A DNA stretch of 64,000 bases from assembly GCF_002115805.1 (NCBI RefSeq), contig NZ_JFKC01000009.1:1-64000 (forward strand). The letters are read 5' to 3'. Made by a program: the position numbers and the translations under genes. This DNA is from Marivita geojedonensis. Its GTDB lineage: Bacteria > Pseudomonadota > Alphaproteobacteria > Rhodobacterales > Rhodobacteraceae. Shown here piece by piece: positions 33,880 to 44,049 of the stretch. The notes beneath the pieces were generated by a model. It searched no databases. It was not told where the DNA came from and worked only from the letters and a program-made list of their open reading frames with translations. Every line of letters begins with the position of its first letter. The stretch's first letter is position 1.

Positions 33880-35247
33880 CTAACCTGCGCCGAACACATC
33901 ACCAACAAAGCTGGCCAAAGCGTCGATCTCGGTGGTGCGAATCCCGTCGCGGGTCACCGAATTTCCACCCTTTGGCACTATCGCGGCGGTAAAACCAAGT
34001 TTTTCCGCCTCTTTCAACCGGTTTTCGGTCTGACCCACCGGACGCAGCGCGCCGGAGAGGCTGATTTCACCGAATACCACGGTTTCGGCGGGCAGGGCCA
34101 CGTCTTCGCGCGCCGAGAGCAGCGCGGCGGCAACGGCAAGGTCGGCGGCGGGTTCGCTGACTTTCATGCCGCCTGCGACATTGAGATAGACATCCATACC
34201 GGCAAAGGGAATCCCGCAGCGCGCTTCCAGAACGGCAAGGATCATCGCAAGGCGGCCACCATCCCATCCAACCACGGTGCGGCGGGGCTGGCTGTGTGGA
34301 GTGGGCGCGACAAGGGCCTGAAACTCGACCAGAACCGGACGCGTGCCTTCGATCCCGGCAAAAACGGCAGAGCCGGGAGAGGGATCACCGCGTTCCGACA
34401 GGAACAGGGCAGAGGGGTTCGCCACCTCGGCCAGACCTGCGCCTGTCATTTCGAACACGCCGATTTCATCGGCCGGGCCGAAGCGGTTCTTGACCGCGCG
34501 CAGGATCCGGAACTGGTGGCCGCGTTCGCCTTCGAAATAGAGCACCGTGTCGACCATGTGTTCGACCACGCGGGGACCGGCGATCTGGCCTTCCTTGGTG
34601 ACGTGACCGACCATGACCACGGATGTTCCGCGCCGTTTGGCAAAGCTGGTCAGCTCGTGTGCCGAGGCGCGCACCTGCGCCACGCTGCCGGGGGCCGAGG
34701 CCACGTTGTCGGCCCACATGGTCTGGATCGAGTCGATGATGGCGAGATCGGGCTTTTCGGTTTCCAGCGTCGTCAGGATGTCGCGCAGGTTGGTCTCTGT
34801 TGCCAGTTTCACTGGAGCATCGCGCAGGCCCAGCCGACCGGCGCGCATCCGTACCTGGGCGCTGGCTTCTTCGCCGGAGATGTAGATCACTTTGAGGCCC
34901 GCATTGGCGAAGGCCGCTGCTGCCTGCAGAAGGAGTGTCGATTTCCCGATGCCCGGGTCGCCGCCGACCAGCAGGGCAGAGGCGGGGACAAGCCCGCCGC
35001 CCAGTACGCGGTCCAGTTCGGTCAGGTTCGACGTGGTCCGGGGGGGCGGGGCTTCGGTGCCCGAGAGGTCGCTGAGGGGCAAGGACCGGCCCTTGGAGGC
35101 GCCAAGCGTCTTGGCTGCCGGGCCGGTTGCCAGCGGCACCTCTTCGACGATCGAATTCCATTCGCCGCAGGGATCACAGCGCCCCGACCACTTGGTTGTG
35201 GTGTTGCCGCAGGACTGACAGACAAAATTCGCCGATGGTTTCGCCAT
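33880..35247 (-). CDS. radA: DNA repair protein RadA
   Basis: A 455-residue RecA-like helicase that promotes branch migration in recombination. The N-terminal zinc finger is Cys10-x2-Cys13...Cys24-x2-Cys27. Walker A is GDPGIGKS (96-103). The RadA-specific KNRFG motif is VKNRFGPADEIGVFEM. The C-terminal third is the Lon-like domain (GGMKVSEPAADLAVAAALLS). ATG 35247 (MAKPSANFVC) begins just before the zinc finger. Confidence 0.95.
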   Translation of the reverse strand: MAKPSANFVCQSCGNTTTKWSGRCDPCGEWNSIVEEVPLATGPAAKTLGASKGRSLPLSDLSGTEAPPPRTTSNLTELDRVLGGGLVPASALLVGGDPGIGKSTLLLQAAAAFANAGLKVIYISGEEASAQVRMRAGRLGLRDAPVKLATETNLRDILTTLETEKPDLAIIDSIQTMWADNVASAPGSVAQVRASAHELTSFAKRRGTSVVMVGHVTKEGQIAGPRVVEHMVDTVLYFEGERGHQFRILRAVKNRFGPADEIGVFEMTGAGLAEVANPSALFLSERGDPSPGSAVFAGIEGTRPVLVEFQALVAPTPHSQPRRTVVGWDGGRLAMILAVLEARCGIPFAGMDVYLNVAGGMKVSEPAADLAVAAALLSAREDVALPAETVVFGEISLSGALRPVGQTENRLKEAEKLGFTAAIVPKGGNSVTRDGIRTTEIDALASFVGDVFGAG

Positions 35248-35304
35248 GCTGCCGCTTGTGGCCCAAGCTGCGCGGGCCTGCAAGCGGCGGTTGCGCAGGG
35301 CAGG

Positions 35305-36150
35305 TTATTCGGCGGCGCGCCGCGCCAGAAGCGCCACGATCCGATTGTCGTCATTGGCGGGCAGGTCTGGCGGTTCGTCCCACTGGTCCGACGGCTCTTG
35401 CAGGGATTGAGGCCTGCGCGCGGGGATCTGTGGCGTGTCCTCAGCGCTGTGCAGCTCGGGCAGAAGTTCGGCCAGCTCTTCGTTCAGACGGCTCAACTGG
35501 GCCTGCGCCACGGTTTCCTCGAGTTCGACCCGGTCGATCCAGACACGCATTTCTGCGGCGGTCGCCTTGGCGGCGTCGAGGCGGGTGTTGAATTCCTCGA
35601 TCTCCTGCTGTCGCTGGATCAGGAAGTCGCGGGCCCGCGCAACGCTGCCGTCTGAATATGTGTCCGCAAGATCGCGCGAGATGTGACTCATCTGGCTGGC
35701 GATCTCGAGAACGGAGGGTTCCAGTTCCGCCAGATCCGGATGATCCCGGAGATAGGCCATGCGTTCGCGGACCGAATCAAATTCCGATTTCAGTTTGAAC
35801 ACGCCATCCCGGTCGGCGGCATGGGAGGCACGATAGGCGCGGGCCACGTCCTCCATGCCAATGTGAAAGCGCCGATGAGAGGTCTCCAGCGCCATGATCC
35901 GCGCATTGGCGGGCAGGAATGCCATGAGACCGAGCAGAAGAGCTGTCACCCCGATCTGTACCACCCATCCGGCCTGCGGATAGGCGACACCCCCAAATGT
36001 AGCGGTCATGTCCAGCCACGGCGCGTAACCAAAGGCGCAGGCCATCGTATACGCCAGCAGGCCGAGCCCCAGAACAGCCACCGCCGCAAACATCAGGCGT
36101 TGCATCAGCCACCCCGTGGCAACCACGAGCGAGCGCATCGCACCAATCAT
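35305..36150 (-). CDS. Membrane-anchored coiled-coil protein of unknown function
   Basis: A 281-residue protein. Two N-terminal hydrophobic segments (MFAAVAVLGLGLLAYTMACA, VVQIGVTALLLGLMAFL) are followed by a long Glu/Arg/Leu-rich region suggestive of coiled coil (RERMAYLRDHPDLAEL, EIEEFNTRLDAAKATAAEMR). It lies upstream of radA on the same strand. Homologues may be called DNA repair proteins, but I see no such domain. ATG 36150 has a purine-rich upstream sequence; ATG 36138 is an alternative. Confidence 0.55.
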   Translation of the reverse strand: MIGAMRSLVVATGWLMQRLMFAAVAVLGLGLLAYTMACAFGYAPWLDMTATFGGVAYPQAGWVVQIGVTALLLGLMAFLPANARIMALETSHRRFHIGMEDVARAYRASHAADRDGVFKLKSEFDSVRERMAYLRDHPDLAELEPSVLEIASQMSHISRDLADTYSDGSVARARDFLIQRQQEIEEFNTRLDAAKATAAEMRVWIDRVELEETVAQAQLSRLNEELAELLPELHSAEDTPQIPARRPQSLQEPSDQWDEPPDLPANDDNRIVALLARRAAE

Positions 36151-36303
36151 CGATAAACCCCCAAAACCACCTAAACTGTTGGCAACATCGGCAACTTTAT
36201 GCCGAACTGGTCTCAGGACATACTGTTTTTTAACGATTTTTCGGACTCGCCCTCGAGGCGTGATCAATCAAGGCGGAAATGTGGCATTGTTTCCGAAGAG
36301 TGA

Positions 36304-36756
36304 TCAATCGGCAGAGTTTGTTTCCGTATCTTTCGGCTCTGCGATCATGACGAGCAAAGACGCCACGATGCAGGCCGTGAAAAGATAAAGCCCCCAGGCC
36401 GTTTCGATGCGCCCGATGCCAATGCCTTTGACGATGGTGATATACAGCGCGATCAGGAAGATGTCGGCCATCGCCAGTTTGCCCAGTATCGCCAGAACGG
36501 GCAGGGTGCGGCGGCTGAGCAGTCCGAACTGGACGAGCGCGACGCCGACGGTCTTCACATAAGGCGCGACCAGCGCAAAGAGCGTCACGACGAGGGCGAG
36601 AAAGATATCCTCGGCCCAGAGCGCCTGCACCCCTGTCAGAACGCTGATTTCACTCAGTCCGAAGAGCGGCAGCAACCCCGCGCGCATGAGCGGCGCGGCC
36701 CAGGCCACCGGGTAGAGCACCAGCAGCGAGAGGTTGATCCATCTGAGCACCTGCAT
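36304..36756 (-). CDS. PqiA-type membrane protein (single domain)
   Basis: A 150-residue protein with about four helices resembling one half of paraquat-inducible protein A (VLYPVAWAAPLM, LSEISVLTGVQALWAEDIFL, LLSRRTLPVLAILGKLAMADIFL). It lacks the N-terminal zinc-ribbon of full-length PqiA. It lies 3 bp after the 128-aa membrane gene, so both are coupled. A role in membrane stress or lipid transport is inferred only from the family. Confidence 0.7.
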   Translation of the reverse strand: MQVLRWINLSLLVLYPVAWAAPLMRAGLLPLFGLSEISVLTGVQALWAEDIFLALVVTLFALVAPYVKTVGVALVQFGLLSRRTLPVLAILGKLAMADIFLIALYITIVKGIGIGRIETAWGLYLFTACIVASLLVMIAEPKDTETNSAD

Positions 36757-36759
36757 CCG

Positions 36760-37146
36760 TCAGATACGCGTTGCGGCCCAAAGGCCGAGAAAGGCCAGCG
36801 CTCCGAAAACATGCACGACATCGATCCAGCGCCAGCGGCGCGCCGGTATGAGGAGACTCAGCGCGAAGATGCTTGAGGCTACGATTGGCAGGGTCATGCC
36901 TCCGCCCATGGCCTGCACGCGGGCGATGTCGGCGTAGAACGGCAGGGTTTGCAGGTTCAGCGCCGGTGCAAATGTCGCAAAGACGGCTGCCGCGCAGATC
37001 AGCAGGGTTGCCAGCGCAGGCAGACGCGCCGCGCCACGTCCGACGATCACCCGCAGCACAGCCAGCAGTCCCAGCAGTTCGAAGAACAGGAAGCGCTGGG
37101 CGAAGATGAAGGCCAGAAGGACGGGGGAGGGTTCGAAGAAGCTCAT
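36760..37146 (-). CDS. Four-helix membrane protein
   Basis: A 128-residue hydrophobic protein with about four membrane segments. I do not recognise it. It lies 13 bp downstream of alr and 3 bp upstream of the PqiA-type gene on the same strand, so the three are likely one transcript. Confidence 0.55.
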   Translation of the reverse strand: MSFFEPSPVLLAFIFAQRFLFFELLGLLAVLRVIVGRGAARLPALATLLICAAAVFATFAPALNLQTLPFYADIARVQAMGGGMTLPIVASSIFALSLLIPARRWRWIDVVHVFGALAFLGLWAATRI

Positions 37147-37159
37147 GACCCTGTTGCCG

Positions 37160-38197
37160 TTACCGGTCGATGTAGCGGCGGGCGTAGCGGGTGCCGAGCG
37201 ACGTCAGGATTTCGTACCCGATGGTGCCAGCGGCGTCGGCTAGAGTATCGACCGATTGGTGCGCCCCCAACAGTTCCACCGTTTCGGGCATGTCCTTGAC
37301 CTGACCGACATCGACACCGATCAGGTCCATGGAAATGCGACCAACGATCTTGCAGCGGGTTTCACCGGCCCAGACGTGGGCTTTCGGCCCCATGGCGCGG
37401 ATGATGCCATCGGCATAGCCCGCCGAGATCGTGGCGATCCGACTGGGCACGCGGGCGACCCAGCTGTTGCCGTAACCGACGGATTCGCCGGGGTTCACGT
37501 CGCGCACCTGAATGACCGGGATCGCAAGAGATACGACAGGCCGCGCATCGACAAAAGGCAATCCGCCGTAAAGACCGATGCCCGGGCGCGTCATGTCAAA
37601 ATGGTAGTCGGGGCCAAGCAGCGTGCCGCCCGTCGCTGACAGAGAACGCGGAACATCGAGGCCGTCGGTCATCTGGCGAAAGGTCTGGAGCTGGAACTCG
37701 TTCATTCCATGTCCGGCCTCATCGGCGCAGGCCAGATGGCTCATCACCAGAACCGGGTTCTGGCTCAGGGCAATGTCGCGCAGGGCGGACCATTCGGCGG
37801 GTTCCATCCCCAGACGGTTCATGCCGCTGTCGAGCTGGATACCGAACGGATGGCCGGGCAGGGCCTCGACATGGCGCAGCATCTGGTCGATGGAGTTGAT
37901 CATCGGGACCAGATTGGCCTGTCGCAGAAGCGCTGCATCGCCTTCCATATGGCCGCCAAAGACGCAGATGGTTGGGCCCGGTCCAAGTGCCTCGCGGACG
38001 GTCACGCCTTCTTCGGCCTGAGCGACGAAAAACGTGCGCGCGCCTTCTTCTGCCAGTGCCCTGGATACGGTTGCCGCTCCGAGGCCATAGGCGTTTGCCT
38101 TCACCACGGCGGCGGTCTCGCCCGCGTTCATAGCTGCGAGTGCCCGCCAGTTGGCGCAAATCGCACCCAGATCAATCGTTAATACTGCCTGTGCCAT
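37160..38197 (-). CDS. alr: Alanine racemase
   Basis: A 345-residue PLP enzyme making D-alanine for peptidoglycan. The PLP lysine is Lys33 ([10 protein letters not shown]) and the second catalytic base is Tyr261 ([10 protein letters not shown]). The C-terminal beta-domain with [17 protein letters not shown] is complete. ATG 38197 was chosen. It lies downstream of dnaB on the same strand, a common alphaproteobacterial arrangement. Confidence 0.95.
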   Translation of the reverse strand: MAQAVLTIDLGAICANWRALAAMNAGETAAVVKANAYGLGAATVSRALAEEGARTFFVAQAEEGVTVREALGPGPTICVFGGHMEGDAALLRQANLVPMINSIDQMLRHVEALPGHPFGIQLDSGMNRLGMEPAEWSALRDIALSQNPVLVMSHLACADEAGHGMNEFQLQTFRQMTDGLDVPRSLSATGGTLLGPDYHFDMTRPGIGLYGGLPFVDARPVVSLAIPVIQVRDVNPGESVGYGNSWVARVPSRIATISAGYADGIIRAMGPKAHVWAGETRCKIVGRISMDLIGVDVGQVKDMPETVELLGAHQSVDTLADAAGTIGYEILTSLGTRYARRYIDR

Positions 38198-38302
38198 GCG
38201 CGGTGTTTGTGCGTGTCTGCGCGGTGGGTCAAGATGGAAAACCCTCGCGCAGTGCTTTGGCTCTGAAGTGCGGCGGAATTGGTAACGCGATGGCGCGCCG
38301 CT

Positions 38303-39793
38303 TTACATCTCGTCCGCGCCCTGCTGCCACGGTTTGATGAGGTTACCGAAGCGGGTGAAGCGGCCTTCGAAGCTGAGTTCCACCGTCCCGATGGGGCCGT
38401 GGCGCTGCTTGCCGATGATCACCTCGGCGCGGCCGTGCAGCCGTTCCATTTCTTCCTGCCACGCGGCCATCTTTTCGAGATCGTGCTCGCCGGGTTTTTC
38501 GCGCTCCTTGTAGTATTCCTCGCGGAACACAAACATCACCACGTCGGCGTCCTGTTCGATGGAGCCGGATTCACGCAGGTCCGACAGCTGGGGACGTTTG
38601 TCGTCGCGGCTTTCCACCTGACGCGACAGCTGCGACAGCGCGATCACCGGAATGTCGAGCTCCTTGGCGATGGCCTTGAGGCCCTGCGAAATCTCGGAGA
38701 TCTCGTTTACCCGGTTGTCACCCTTGCCAGTGCCTTTGACCAGCTGGAGGTAGTCGATGATCAGCACGTCGAGCCCGTGTGTCCGCTTCAGACGGCGGGC
38801 GCGGGCGGCCAACTGGCTGATCGGCAGGGCGGGCGTGTCGTCGATGAAAAGAGGGCAGGCCTCGAGCGATTTGGCAGCATCGACAAAACGGCGGAATTCG
38901 GTTTCCGTCATGTCGCCGCGGCGGATCTGCTCCGACGGCACTTCGGCCGCTTCTGACAGAATCCGCGCGGCCAACTGCTCGGCGCTCATTTCGAGAGAGT
39001 AGAAGCCCACAACACCGCCTTCGACCGTGCCTTCGGTTCCGTCCGGTCGGGTGCCTTTGCGATAGGCTTTGGCAATGTTGAACGCGATGTTGGTGGCCAG
39101 CGAGGTTTTCCCCATCGAGGGGCGTCCGGCAAGGATCAGCAGGTCGGACTTGTGCAGGCCACCAAGCTTGCGGTCCATGTCCACCAGCCCGGTCGAGATG
39201 CCCGCCAGCCCGCCTTCGCGCTGATAGGCGGCGTTTGCGACATTCACGGCGTCCGTTACCGCCTTGAGAAAGCTTTGAAATCCGCTCTCGCTGCGGCCTT
39301 GTTCGGCCAGTTTGTAAAGGGCCTGTTCCGCTTCGACGATCTGTTCGCGCGGCTCTGATGCGACATCGACCTTGGCCGCTTTGGAACTGATGTCGCGGCC
39401 CAGTGAGATGAGATCGCGGCGCACGGCGAGGTCGTAAATCATTTGTGCGTAGTCACGCACCGCGAAAGAGCTGATCGCAGCACCGGCGAGGCGAACGAGA
39501 TAGGCGGGGCCACCCAGTTCCTTCAGTCCTTCATCATCTTCCATGAAGGCCTTGAGAGTCACCGGAGAGGCGAGGTTGTTCTTGGCAATGCGGGCGGAGG
39601 CGATTTCGAAGATGCGGGCATGGACCGGATCGTAGAAATGCTGCGGTCCGATGATCGAAGCCACGCGGTCGAACACGTCATTGTTGGTCAGGATCGCGCC
39701 CAGCAACTGCTGCTCGGCCTCGATCGAGTGCGGCATGGTTTCGGGGTTCTGGATTTCTGCCCCGGTCGGATTGAATGTCGTGATCTCGTTCAT
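38303..39793 (-). CDS. dnaB: Replicative DNA helicase DnaB
   Basis: A 496-residue hexameric helicase at the fork. The N-terminal domain (PHSIEAEQQLLGAILTNNDV) interacts with primase. The RecA-like core has Walker A GRPSMGKTS, Walker B LIIDYLQLV and the C-terminal KQRHGPIGTVELSFEG with the arginine finger region. The length is normal and no intein is present. ATG 39793 was chosen. It starts the dnaB-alr run on the minus strand. Confidence 0.97.
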   Translation of the reverse strand: MNEITTFNPTGAEIQNPETMPHSIEAEQQLLGAILTNNDVFDRVASIIGPQHFYDPVHARIFEIASARIAKNNLASPVTLKAFMEDDEGLKELGGPAYLVRLAGAAISSFAVRDYAQMIYDLAVRRDLISLGRDISSKAAKVDVASEPREQIVEAEQALYKLAEQGRSESGFQSFLKAVTDAVNVANAAYQREGGLAGISTGLVDMDRKLGGLHKSDLLILAGRPSMGKTSLATNIAFNIAKAYRKGTRPDGTEGTVEGGVVGFYSLEMSAEQLAARILSEAAEVPSEQIRRGDMTETEFRRFVDAAKSLEACPLFIDDTPALPISQLAARARRLKRTHGLDVLIIDYLQLVKGTGKGDNRVNEISEISQGLKAIAKELDIPVIALSQLSRQVESRDDKRPQLSDLRESGSIEQDADVVMFVFREEYYKEREKPGEHDLEKMAAWQEEMERLHGRAEVIIGKQRHGPIGTVELSFEGRFTRFGNLIKPWQQGADEM

Positions 39794-40058
39794 GCAGCAC
39801 CCCCAACTGTCCCCGGGACCGAGGTAGCGATATGTCCGGCAAAGGGCAAAATGTATATCCTGTGGAAAAGCTGTGAGTGGCTGATGCCTCCGTATCTTGC
39901 GCGATTTGGCCGCCGTTCGTCAACATATGGTGGCAGCAGCGACTCGCTGTGACCATGCGAACACGCGGCAAGCGGCCGATGAACTTTGTTACACTTCGTT
40001 TACAGACCGCCATCGCGCATGCGACGGTTGGGTGACCCAAAGGAAAGGCGCAGAGAAC

Positions 40059-40778
40059 ATGAGACCGATTCTGACCGCCTTGGTTGTGTTGGGCGTGGGC
40101 CTTGCCCCGGCCCATGCACAGCAGACCTGCACGCGGGATGCGATGGTGGTGTTCGACGGGTCCGGTTCGATGGCCGAGATGGGCTTCAATCTGTTGGACG
40201 AGCCGCGCATCTTTGATGCCCGGCGGGCGGTGCGCACGGTGATGCCGCAGGTCGCCCCGGCGCGGCGGATCGGTTTGGTGACCTATGGCTTCGGACGTCG
40301 CGAAAGTTGTGCCAGCGTTGTGGTGCGGTTTCCACCGGAGCCGGACGCGGCGGATCGGATCATTTCGCAGATCGAGCAGTTGCACCCGGCTGGGGAGACG
40401 CCTTTGACCGAAGCCATCGCGGCGGCGGCGCAGGTGCTGGATTACGAGAACAAACCCGGCGAGATCGTCCTGGTGACAGACGGCAAAGAGACCTGTGGCG
40501 GATCACCGTGCCAGTTGGCCGCCGATCTGGCGGCAGGGGCGGACATGACGGTGCATGTGATCGGCTTCCGGGTGCGCGGCGAACACTTCGCATGGCCCGA
40601 TCAGCCGCAGGACAGCTATATTGAGCCGGTGGCGCGGTGCCTCGCGGATCGCACCGGCGGCATGTATGTCAGCGCGGAAACGCTGGACGACCTTATTGGC
40701 GCGTTGCGGCAGACTCTGGGCTGCCAGATCCTGAGCGGGGTTACTTCCGGGCGTCCTGCCACGCGCGGGGTTCTTTAA
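40059..40778 (+). CDS. Secreted von Willebrand factor A domain protein
   Basis: A 239-residue protein. A signal peptide ([20 protein letters not shown]) precedes a vWA domain with the MIDAS motif [17 protein letters not shown] and [12 protein letters not shown]. The Cys pair in the later part may form a disulfide. It probably acts in the periplasm in metal-dependent protein contacts. The ATG at 40059 has the signal peptide; its 3' end overlaps convergent pyrE by 38 bp. Confidence 0.8.
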   Translation: MRPILTALVVLGVGLAPAHAQQTCTRDAMVVFDGSGSMAEMGFNLLDEPRIFDARRAVRTVMPQVAPARRIGLVTYGFGRRESCASVVVRFPPEPDAADRIISQIEQLHPAGETPLTEAIAAAAQVLDYENKPGEIVLVTDGKETCGGSPCQLAADLAAGADMTVHVIGFRVRGEHFAWPDQPQDSYIEPVARCLADRTGGMYVSAETLDDLIGALRQTLGCQILSGVTSGRPATRGVL

Positions 40779-41415
40779 GGAACGCCTCAACCTCGGTCAG
40801 AGTCGCATCGTCGAACGCGCCCTGAGCGCGGGCCTCGGCCAGCACGTCCCACCATGTGCAGAGATGATGCAGTTGCACCCCGTGATCGCCGAGCGTCTTC
40901 GTCGTTTCCGGGAAGATGTCGTAGTAGAAGATCACCGCCGTATGGCCGCAGGTCGCCCCGGTTTCGCGGATCGCATCGACAAAGCTGAGTTTTGAGCCGC
41001 CATCGGTGGTCAGGTCTTCGACCAGAAGCACGCGCTGGCCTTCGGTCATCGCGCCTTCGATGCGGGCGTTGCGGCCGTAGCCTTTGGGCTTTTTGCGGAC
41101 ATAGGTCATGGGCAGCGCCATGCGTTCCGCGACCATCGCGGCAAAGGGGATGCCCGCCGTTTCGCCACCTGCGATGTTGTCGAAGGCTTCGAACCCGGCG
41201 TTGCGCATGACGGTGACGGTCAGGAAATCCATCAGCGTCGACCGGATGCGCGGGAAGGAGATCAGCTTGCGGCAGTCGATATAGGTAGCCGAGGGCAGGC
41301 CAGAGGCGAGGATGAAGGGGTCCTCGGGCCGGAAGTTGACCGCTCCGATTTCCAGCAGCATCCGCGCGGTCAGGCGGGCGATTTCCTCGGGCGAGGGGTA
41401 GGATGTCGGGATCAT
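40741..41415 (-). CDS. pyrE: Orotate phosphoribosyltransferase
   Basis: A 224-residue enzyme joining orotate to PRPP in pyrimidine synthesis. The PRPP loop is [32 protein letters not shown] is the flexible catalytic loop. It lies downstream of the puc operon on the same strand, with pyrC upstream of that operon, so puc separates two pyrimidine genes. Confidence 0.94.
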   Translation of the reverse strand: MIPTSYPSPEEIARLTARMLLEIGAVNFRPEDPFILASGLPSATYIDCRKLISFPRIRSTLMDFLTVTVMRNAGFEAFDNIAGGETAGIPFAAMVAERMALPMTYVRKKPKGYGRNARIEGAMTEGQRVLLVEDLTTDGGSKLSFVDAIRETGATCGHTAVIFYYDIFPETTKTLGDHGVQLHHLCTWWDVLAEARAQGAFDDATLTEVEAFLKEPRAWQDARK

Positions 41416-41524
41416 GGCAGCACTCCGGGGCAGTTTGCGCCGCTCTAGCGGGTTTTGCCGCAGAGGAAAAGGGCGGGCACCCGCGTAGGTCGCCCGCCCT
41501 TTGGTCTGTCTGTTATGTGGTGCT

Positions 41525-42562
41525 TCAGCGGCGCGTTACCGTGGGCAGACCGAGCATACGGGAGAACGACCAGCCCTTGCCTTTGGTCTCTTCGCGGCGG
41601 ACCACCAGCGGCAGGATCATGTTGGCCATGTGCCCATGTCTCGGGATCAGCGATCCGGAATAGGGCTTGCGGCGGCTGATCAGGCCGATGGGAAATTTCG
41701 CCATCCGGGCGTGGCGCGGGAAGATCGACTTGTCGAACGGTTCGCGCTTGCTGAGCAGCGGGATCGGGAAATTCGCCATTCGCGGACCACCCGGCATCAG
41801 CGCGTTGGTGCCCTGCTTGCCGTTGATCAGATGCGGGAAGGGCCAGTTGGCCATTCGCATGTGGCGCGGGAAGGCGAACCTGTCCCAGGGCTTTCGGCGG
41901 CTGATCAGCGGGATCGGCCAATTCGCCATCCGCGCGTGGCGCGGGAAGATGGAGCCGGTATAGGGTTTGCGGCGGCTGATCAGGCGGATCGGGAAGTTCG
42001 CCATGCGGGCATGGCGGGGGAAGATGGAGCCCGTGAACGGTTTGCGGTGGCTGATGAGGCCGATCGGCCAGTTCGCCATGCGCCCATGGCGGTCGATCAC
42101 CATGTCATCATAGGGTTTGCGACGGCTGATCAGCGGGATCGGCCAGTCTGCCATGTGGTGGCGTGTGTCAGACGGGTCTTTGCGACGGCTGAGCATGTAG
42201 GGGTGGTCGCTCATGACGCTCAGTCCACGCCCGTGCTTGTCCTTGACGAACACATCCTCGTTGAGATCACCCATGTCCACCGCGCCTTTGGCGGCGGCGA
42301 CGTTTCGGGCGATCTTGGCCACACCCAGCGGTTTGTATTTGCCGCGCACCATGAGAACGGCCCCGCCGGACTTCATGCGCGATGCATAGGCTTTGGCAGT
42401 GTCGGGCAGCACGTTTGCTTTTTCCAGACGGTCGGCCACGCCCTTCGGCTCTTCGTAGATACGAATGATGTCGGGCGACACTTTGTTCGTGTAGACGAGT
42501 TCGCGTTTTGCGGACCGGGCCTGATCGGCGCTGTCGAAGTACCGAGTGATGATTGTTGTCAT
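41525..42562 (-). CDS. 25-residue tandem-repeat protein coupled to pucC
   Basis: A 345-residue protein I cannot assign to a family. Residues 1-~110 form a small domain ([17 protein letters not shown]...) resembling stress-protein-type alpha/beta sandwich domains. Residues 137-311 are seven exact 25-residue repeats beginning at Met137, 162, 187, 212, 237, 262 and 287, with an eighth partial unit at 312. The consensus is [14 protein letters not shown]....FPRHAR, rich in Arg, Lys, His and Trp/Phe-Pro-Ile. No signal peptide or membrane helix. Its ATG 42562 overlaps the pucC stop as ATGA, so translation is coupled and it is the last gene of the puc operon. A role in LH2 assembly or regulation is inferred. 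Confidence 0.75.
   Translation of the reverse strand: MTTIITRYFDSADQARSAKRELVYTNKVSPDIIRIYEEPKGVADRLEKANVLPDTAKAYASRMKSGGAVLMVRGKYKPLGVAKIARNVAAAKGAVDMGDLNEDVFVKDKHGRGLSVMSDHPYMLSRRKDPSDTRHHMADWPIPLISRRKPYDDMVIDRHGRMANWPIGLISHRKPFTGSIFPRHARMANFPIRLISRRKPYTGSIFPRHARMANWPIPLISRRKPWDRFAFPRHMRMANWPFPHLINGKQGTNALMPGGPRMANFPIPLLSKREPFDKSIFPRHARMAKFPIGLISRRKPYSGSLIPRHGHMANMILPLVVRREETKGKGWSFSRMLGLPTVTRR
41630..42154 (-). repeat. Seven 75-bp tandem repeats (25-residue units)
   Basis: Exactly 525 bp, seven units with no insertion or deletion between them, coding residues 137-311 of the repeat protein. The second, third and fourth units are the most alike at protein level; the fifth (Met237) has diverged in its second half ([10 protein letters not shown]). 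Confidence 0.9.
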
Positions 42563-43980
42563 GGTGCCTCCACCGGGTTGGATTGCGCCCGTGCCCCGGT
42601 GCGGGACCCGACGAGCGGGAGAATGATGAGGACAGCCACCACGAGGAACGCCATCTCCATCGAGAATACTACGTTGTAGGGTGTTTCGACCGAAAGGCCA
42701 TTGGCCTCGGACGGCAGGGCCACAACGGTGTCGCGGACCCATCCTGCCAGTGCCATGCCGATACCGGCCGCAGTGGCCTGAACGCTGCCCCAGGCACCCA
42801 GCGCCAGACCGACCTTTTCGCGCGGTGCGGCCCGCATGGTGGCTGTCAGGGTGCTGTGGCCGAAGAGACCCGCGCCAAGACCGATCATCAACGTTCCGGC
42901 AAGGAAGGCGGGTGTGCCGCCGCCATAGGCCGAAAAGATGATCGCGGCAAAGCCGGGGATGCCGATCAGCGCCCCGGTCAGAGACGTGGCCGATGGCGCA
43001 CCGCCATTGCCCAGAATACGGGACGCGACGCCAAAGCCGATGAGCGTTCCGCCTGCAAGCAGGGCAGTCAGCTTGGTGGTGCTGGCGACGGAAAGGCCAA
43101 GGGCCTCGCCGCCATAGGGTTCTAGCAGAACGTCAGCCATGCCGAAGCCGAACGTCCCCAGCGCGATGACCAAGAGAAGGCGCATCATGCCCGCATTCTG
43201 CATCAGCTGTGCCCAGGCATCGCGGAAGGCGATGTCGGGGGCCGCAGCCATCGCCTGAGCCCGGACGCGGTCACGGGCCTCCTGTTTCCACATGGCAAGG
43301 AAATTGACCGCGACGGTGACGACCGCAGAGCCCTGGATCACCTGGATCAAACGTCCGGGTGAGTAGTTTTCAAGCATCAGCCCGTAGATGATGGCGCTGA
43401 TGACCATGCCGAAGAGCAGCATGACATACATCAGGCCGACCACCTTGGGCTGGTCGGCCTCGTCTACAAGATCAGTGGCAAGGGCAAGGCCCACGGTCTG
43501 CACGATGTGCACGCCCGCGCCGACCAGGAGGAAGGACAGTCCGGCGGAACTGTATCCGATCCAGCGCGGGGCGTCGTAGGCTTCGCCATAGCCGGAGAGC
43601 ACCAGCAGAGCGAAGGGCATGATGGCAAAACCGCCGAACTGGTACAGCGTGCCTTTCCAGATATAGGGTAGGCGGCGCAGCCCGAGGGCCGATTTGTAGG
43701 TATCGGATTTGAACCCGATCAGGGCCCGGAAGGGGGCAAAGATGATAGGCAGCGCCAGCATCGTGCCGACAAGGCTGGCCGGAACCGACAGCTCGACGAT
43801 CATCACGCGGTTCAGGGTGCCGACCAGCAGTACCAGCGCCATCCCGACCGTCACCTGAAACAGTGAAAGCCGCAGCAGGCGGGACAGCGGGACCGTGTCC
43901 GATGCCACATCGGCAAAGGGCAGGTAACGCGGACCAATCGAGGCCAGTCGGGTCAGAACGATGCGACGGTAGTCGAACAT
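42559..43980 (-). CDS. pucC: LH2 assembly/BChl delivery protein PucC
   Basis: A 473-residue major-facilitator-like membrane protein of the LhaA/PucC/BchG-associated family needed for normal LH2 formation. About twelve helices are seen. Family signatures include TLNRVMIVELSVPASLVGTML, FAPFRALIGFKSDTYKS and GLRRLPYIWKGTLYQFGG. The protein length is typical. I chose ATG 43980 (MFDYRRIVLTRLA) with AAGG 8 bp upstream; an earlier start would add 33 residues lacking family similarity. The C-terminus overlaps the repeat-protein gene. Confidence 0.93.
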   Translation of the reverse strand: MFDYRRIVLTRLASIGPRYLPFADVASDTVPLSRLLRLSLFQVTVGMALVLLVGTLNRVMIVELSVPASLVGTMLALPIIFAPFRALIGFKSDTYKSALGLRRLPYIWKGTLYQFGGFAIMPFALLVLSGYGEAYDAPRWIGYSSAGLSFLLVGAGVHIVQTVGLALATDLVDEADQPKVVGLMYVMLLFGMVISAIIYGLMLENYSPGRLIQVIQGSAVVTVAVNFLAMWKQEARDRVRAQAMAAAPDIAFRDAWAQLMQNAGMMRLLLVIALGTFGFGMADVLLEPYGGEALGLSVASTTKLTALLAGGTLIGFGVASRILGNGGAPSATSLTGALIGIPGFAAIIFSAYGGGTPAFLAGTLMIGLGAGLFGHSTLTATMRAAPREKVGLALGAWGSVQATAAGIGMALAGWVRDTVVALPSEANGLSVETPYNVVFSMEMAFLVVAVLIILPLVGSRTGARAQSNPVEAP

Positions 43981-44049
43981 CCGGAACACCTTAGTCAACG
44001 CCGGTCGCGCCGTGGTCAGGCCAGCGAACGGCTGAACTCCGGGAACATG

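Noticed and set aside
33874-35655. A 593-codon open frame opposite radA
   Set aside because: Antisense artefact; RadA motifs are complete on the minus strand.
38268-38295. Sequence GGCGGAATTGGTAACGCG resembling the start of a tRNA-Leu D arm
   Set aside because: No anticodon arm, T arm or acceptor follows; at most a fragment.
41630-42154. A CRISPR array
   Set aside because: The 75-bp period has no spacers, stays in one frame and codes for protein repeats.
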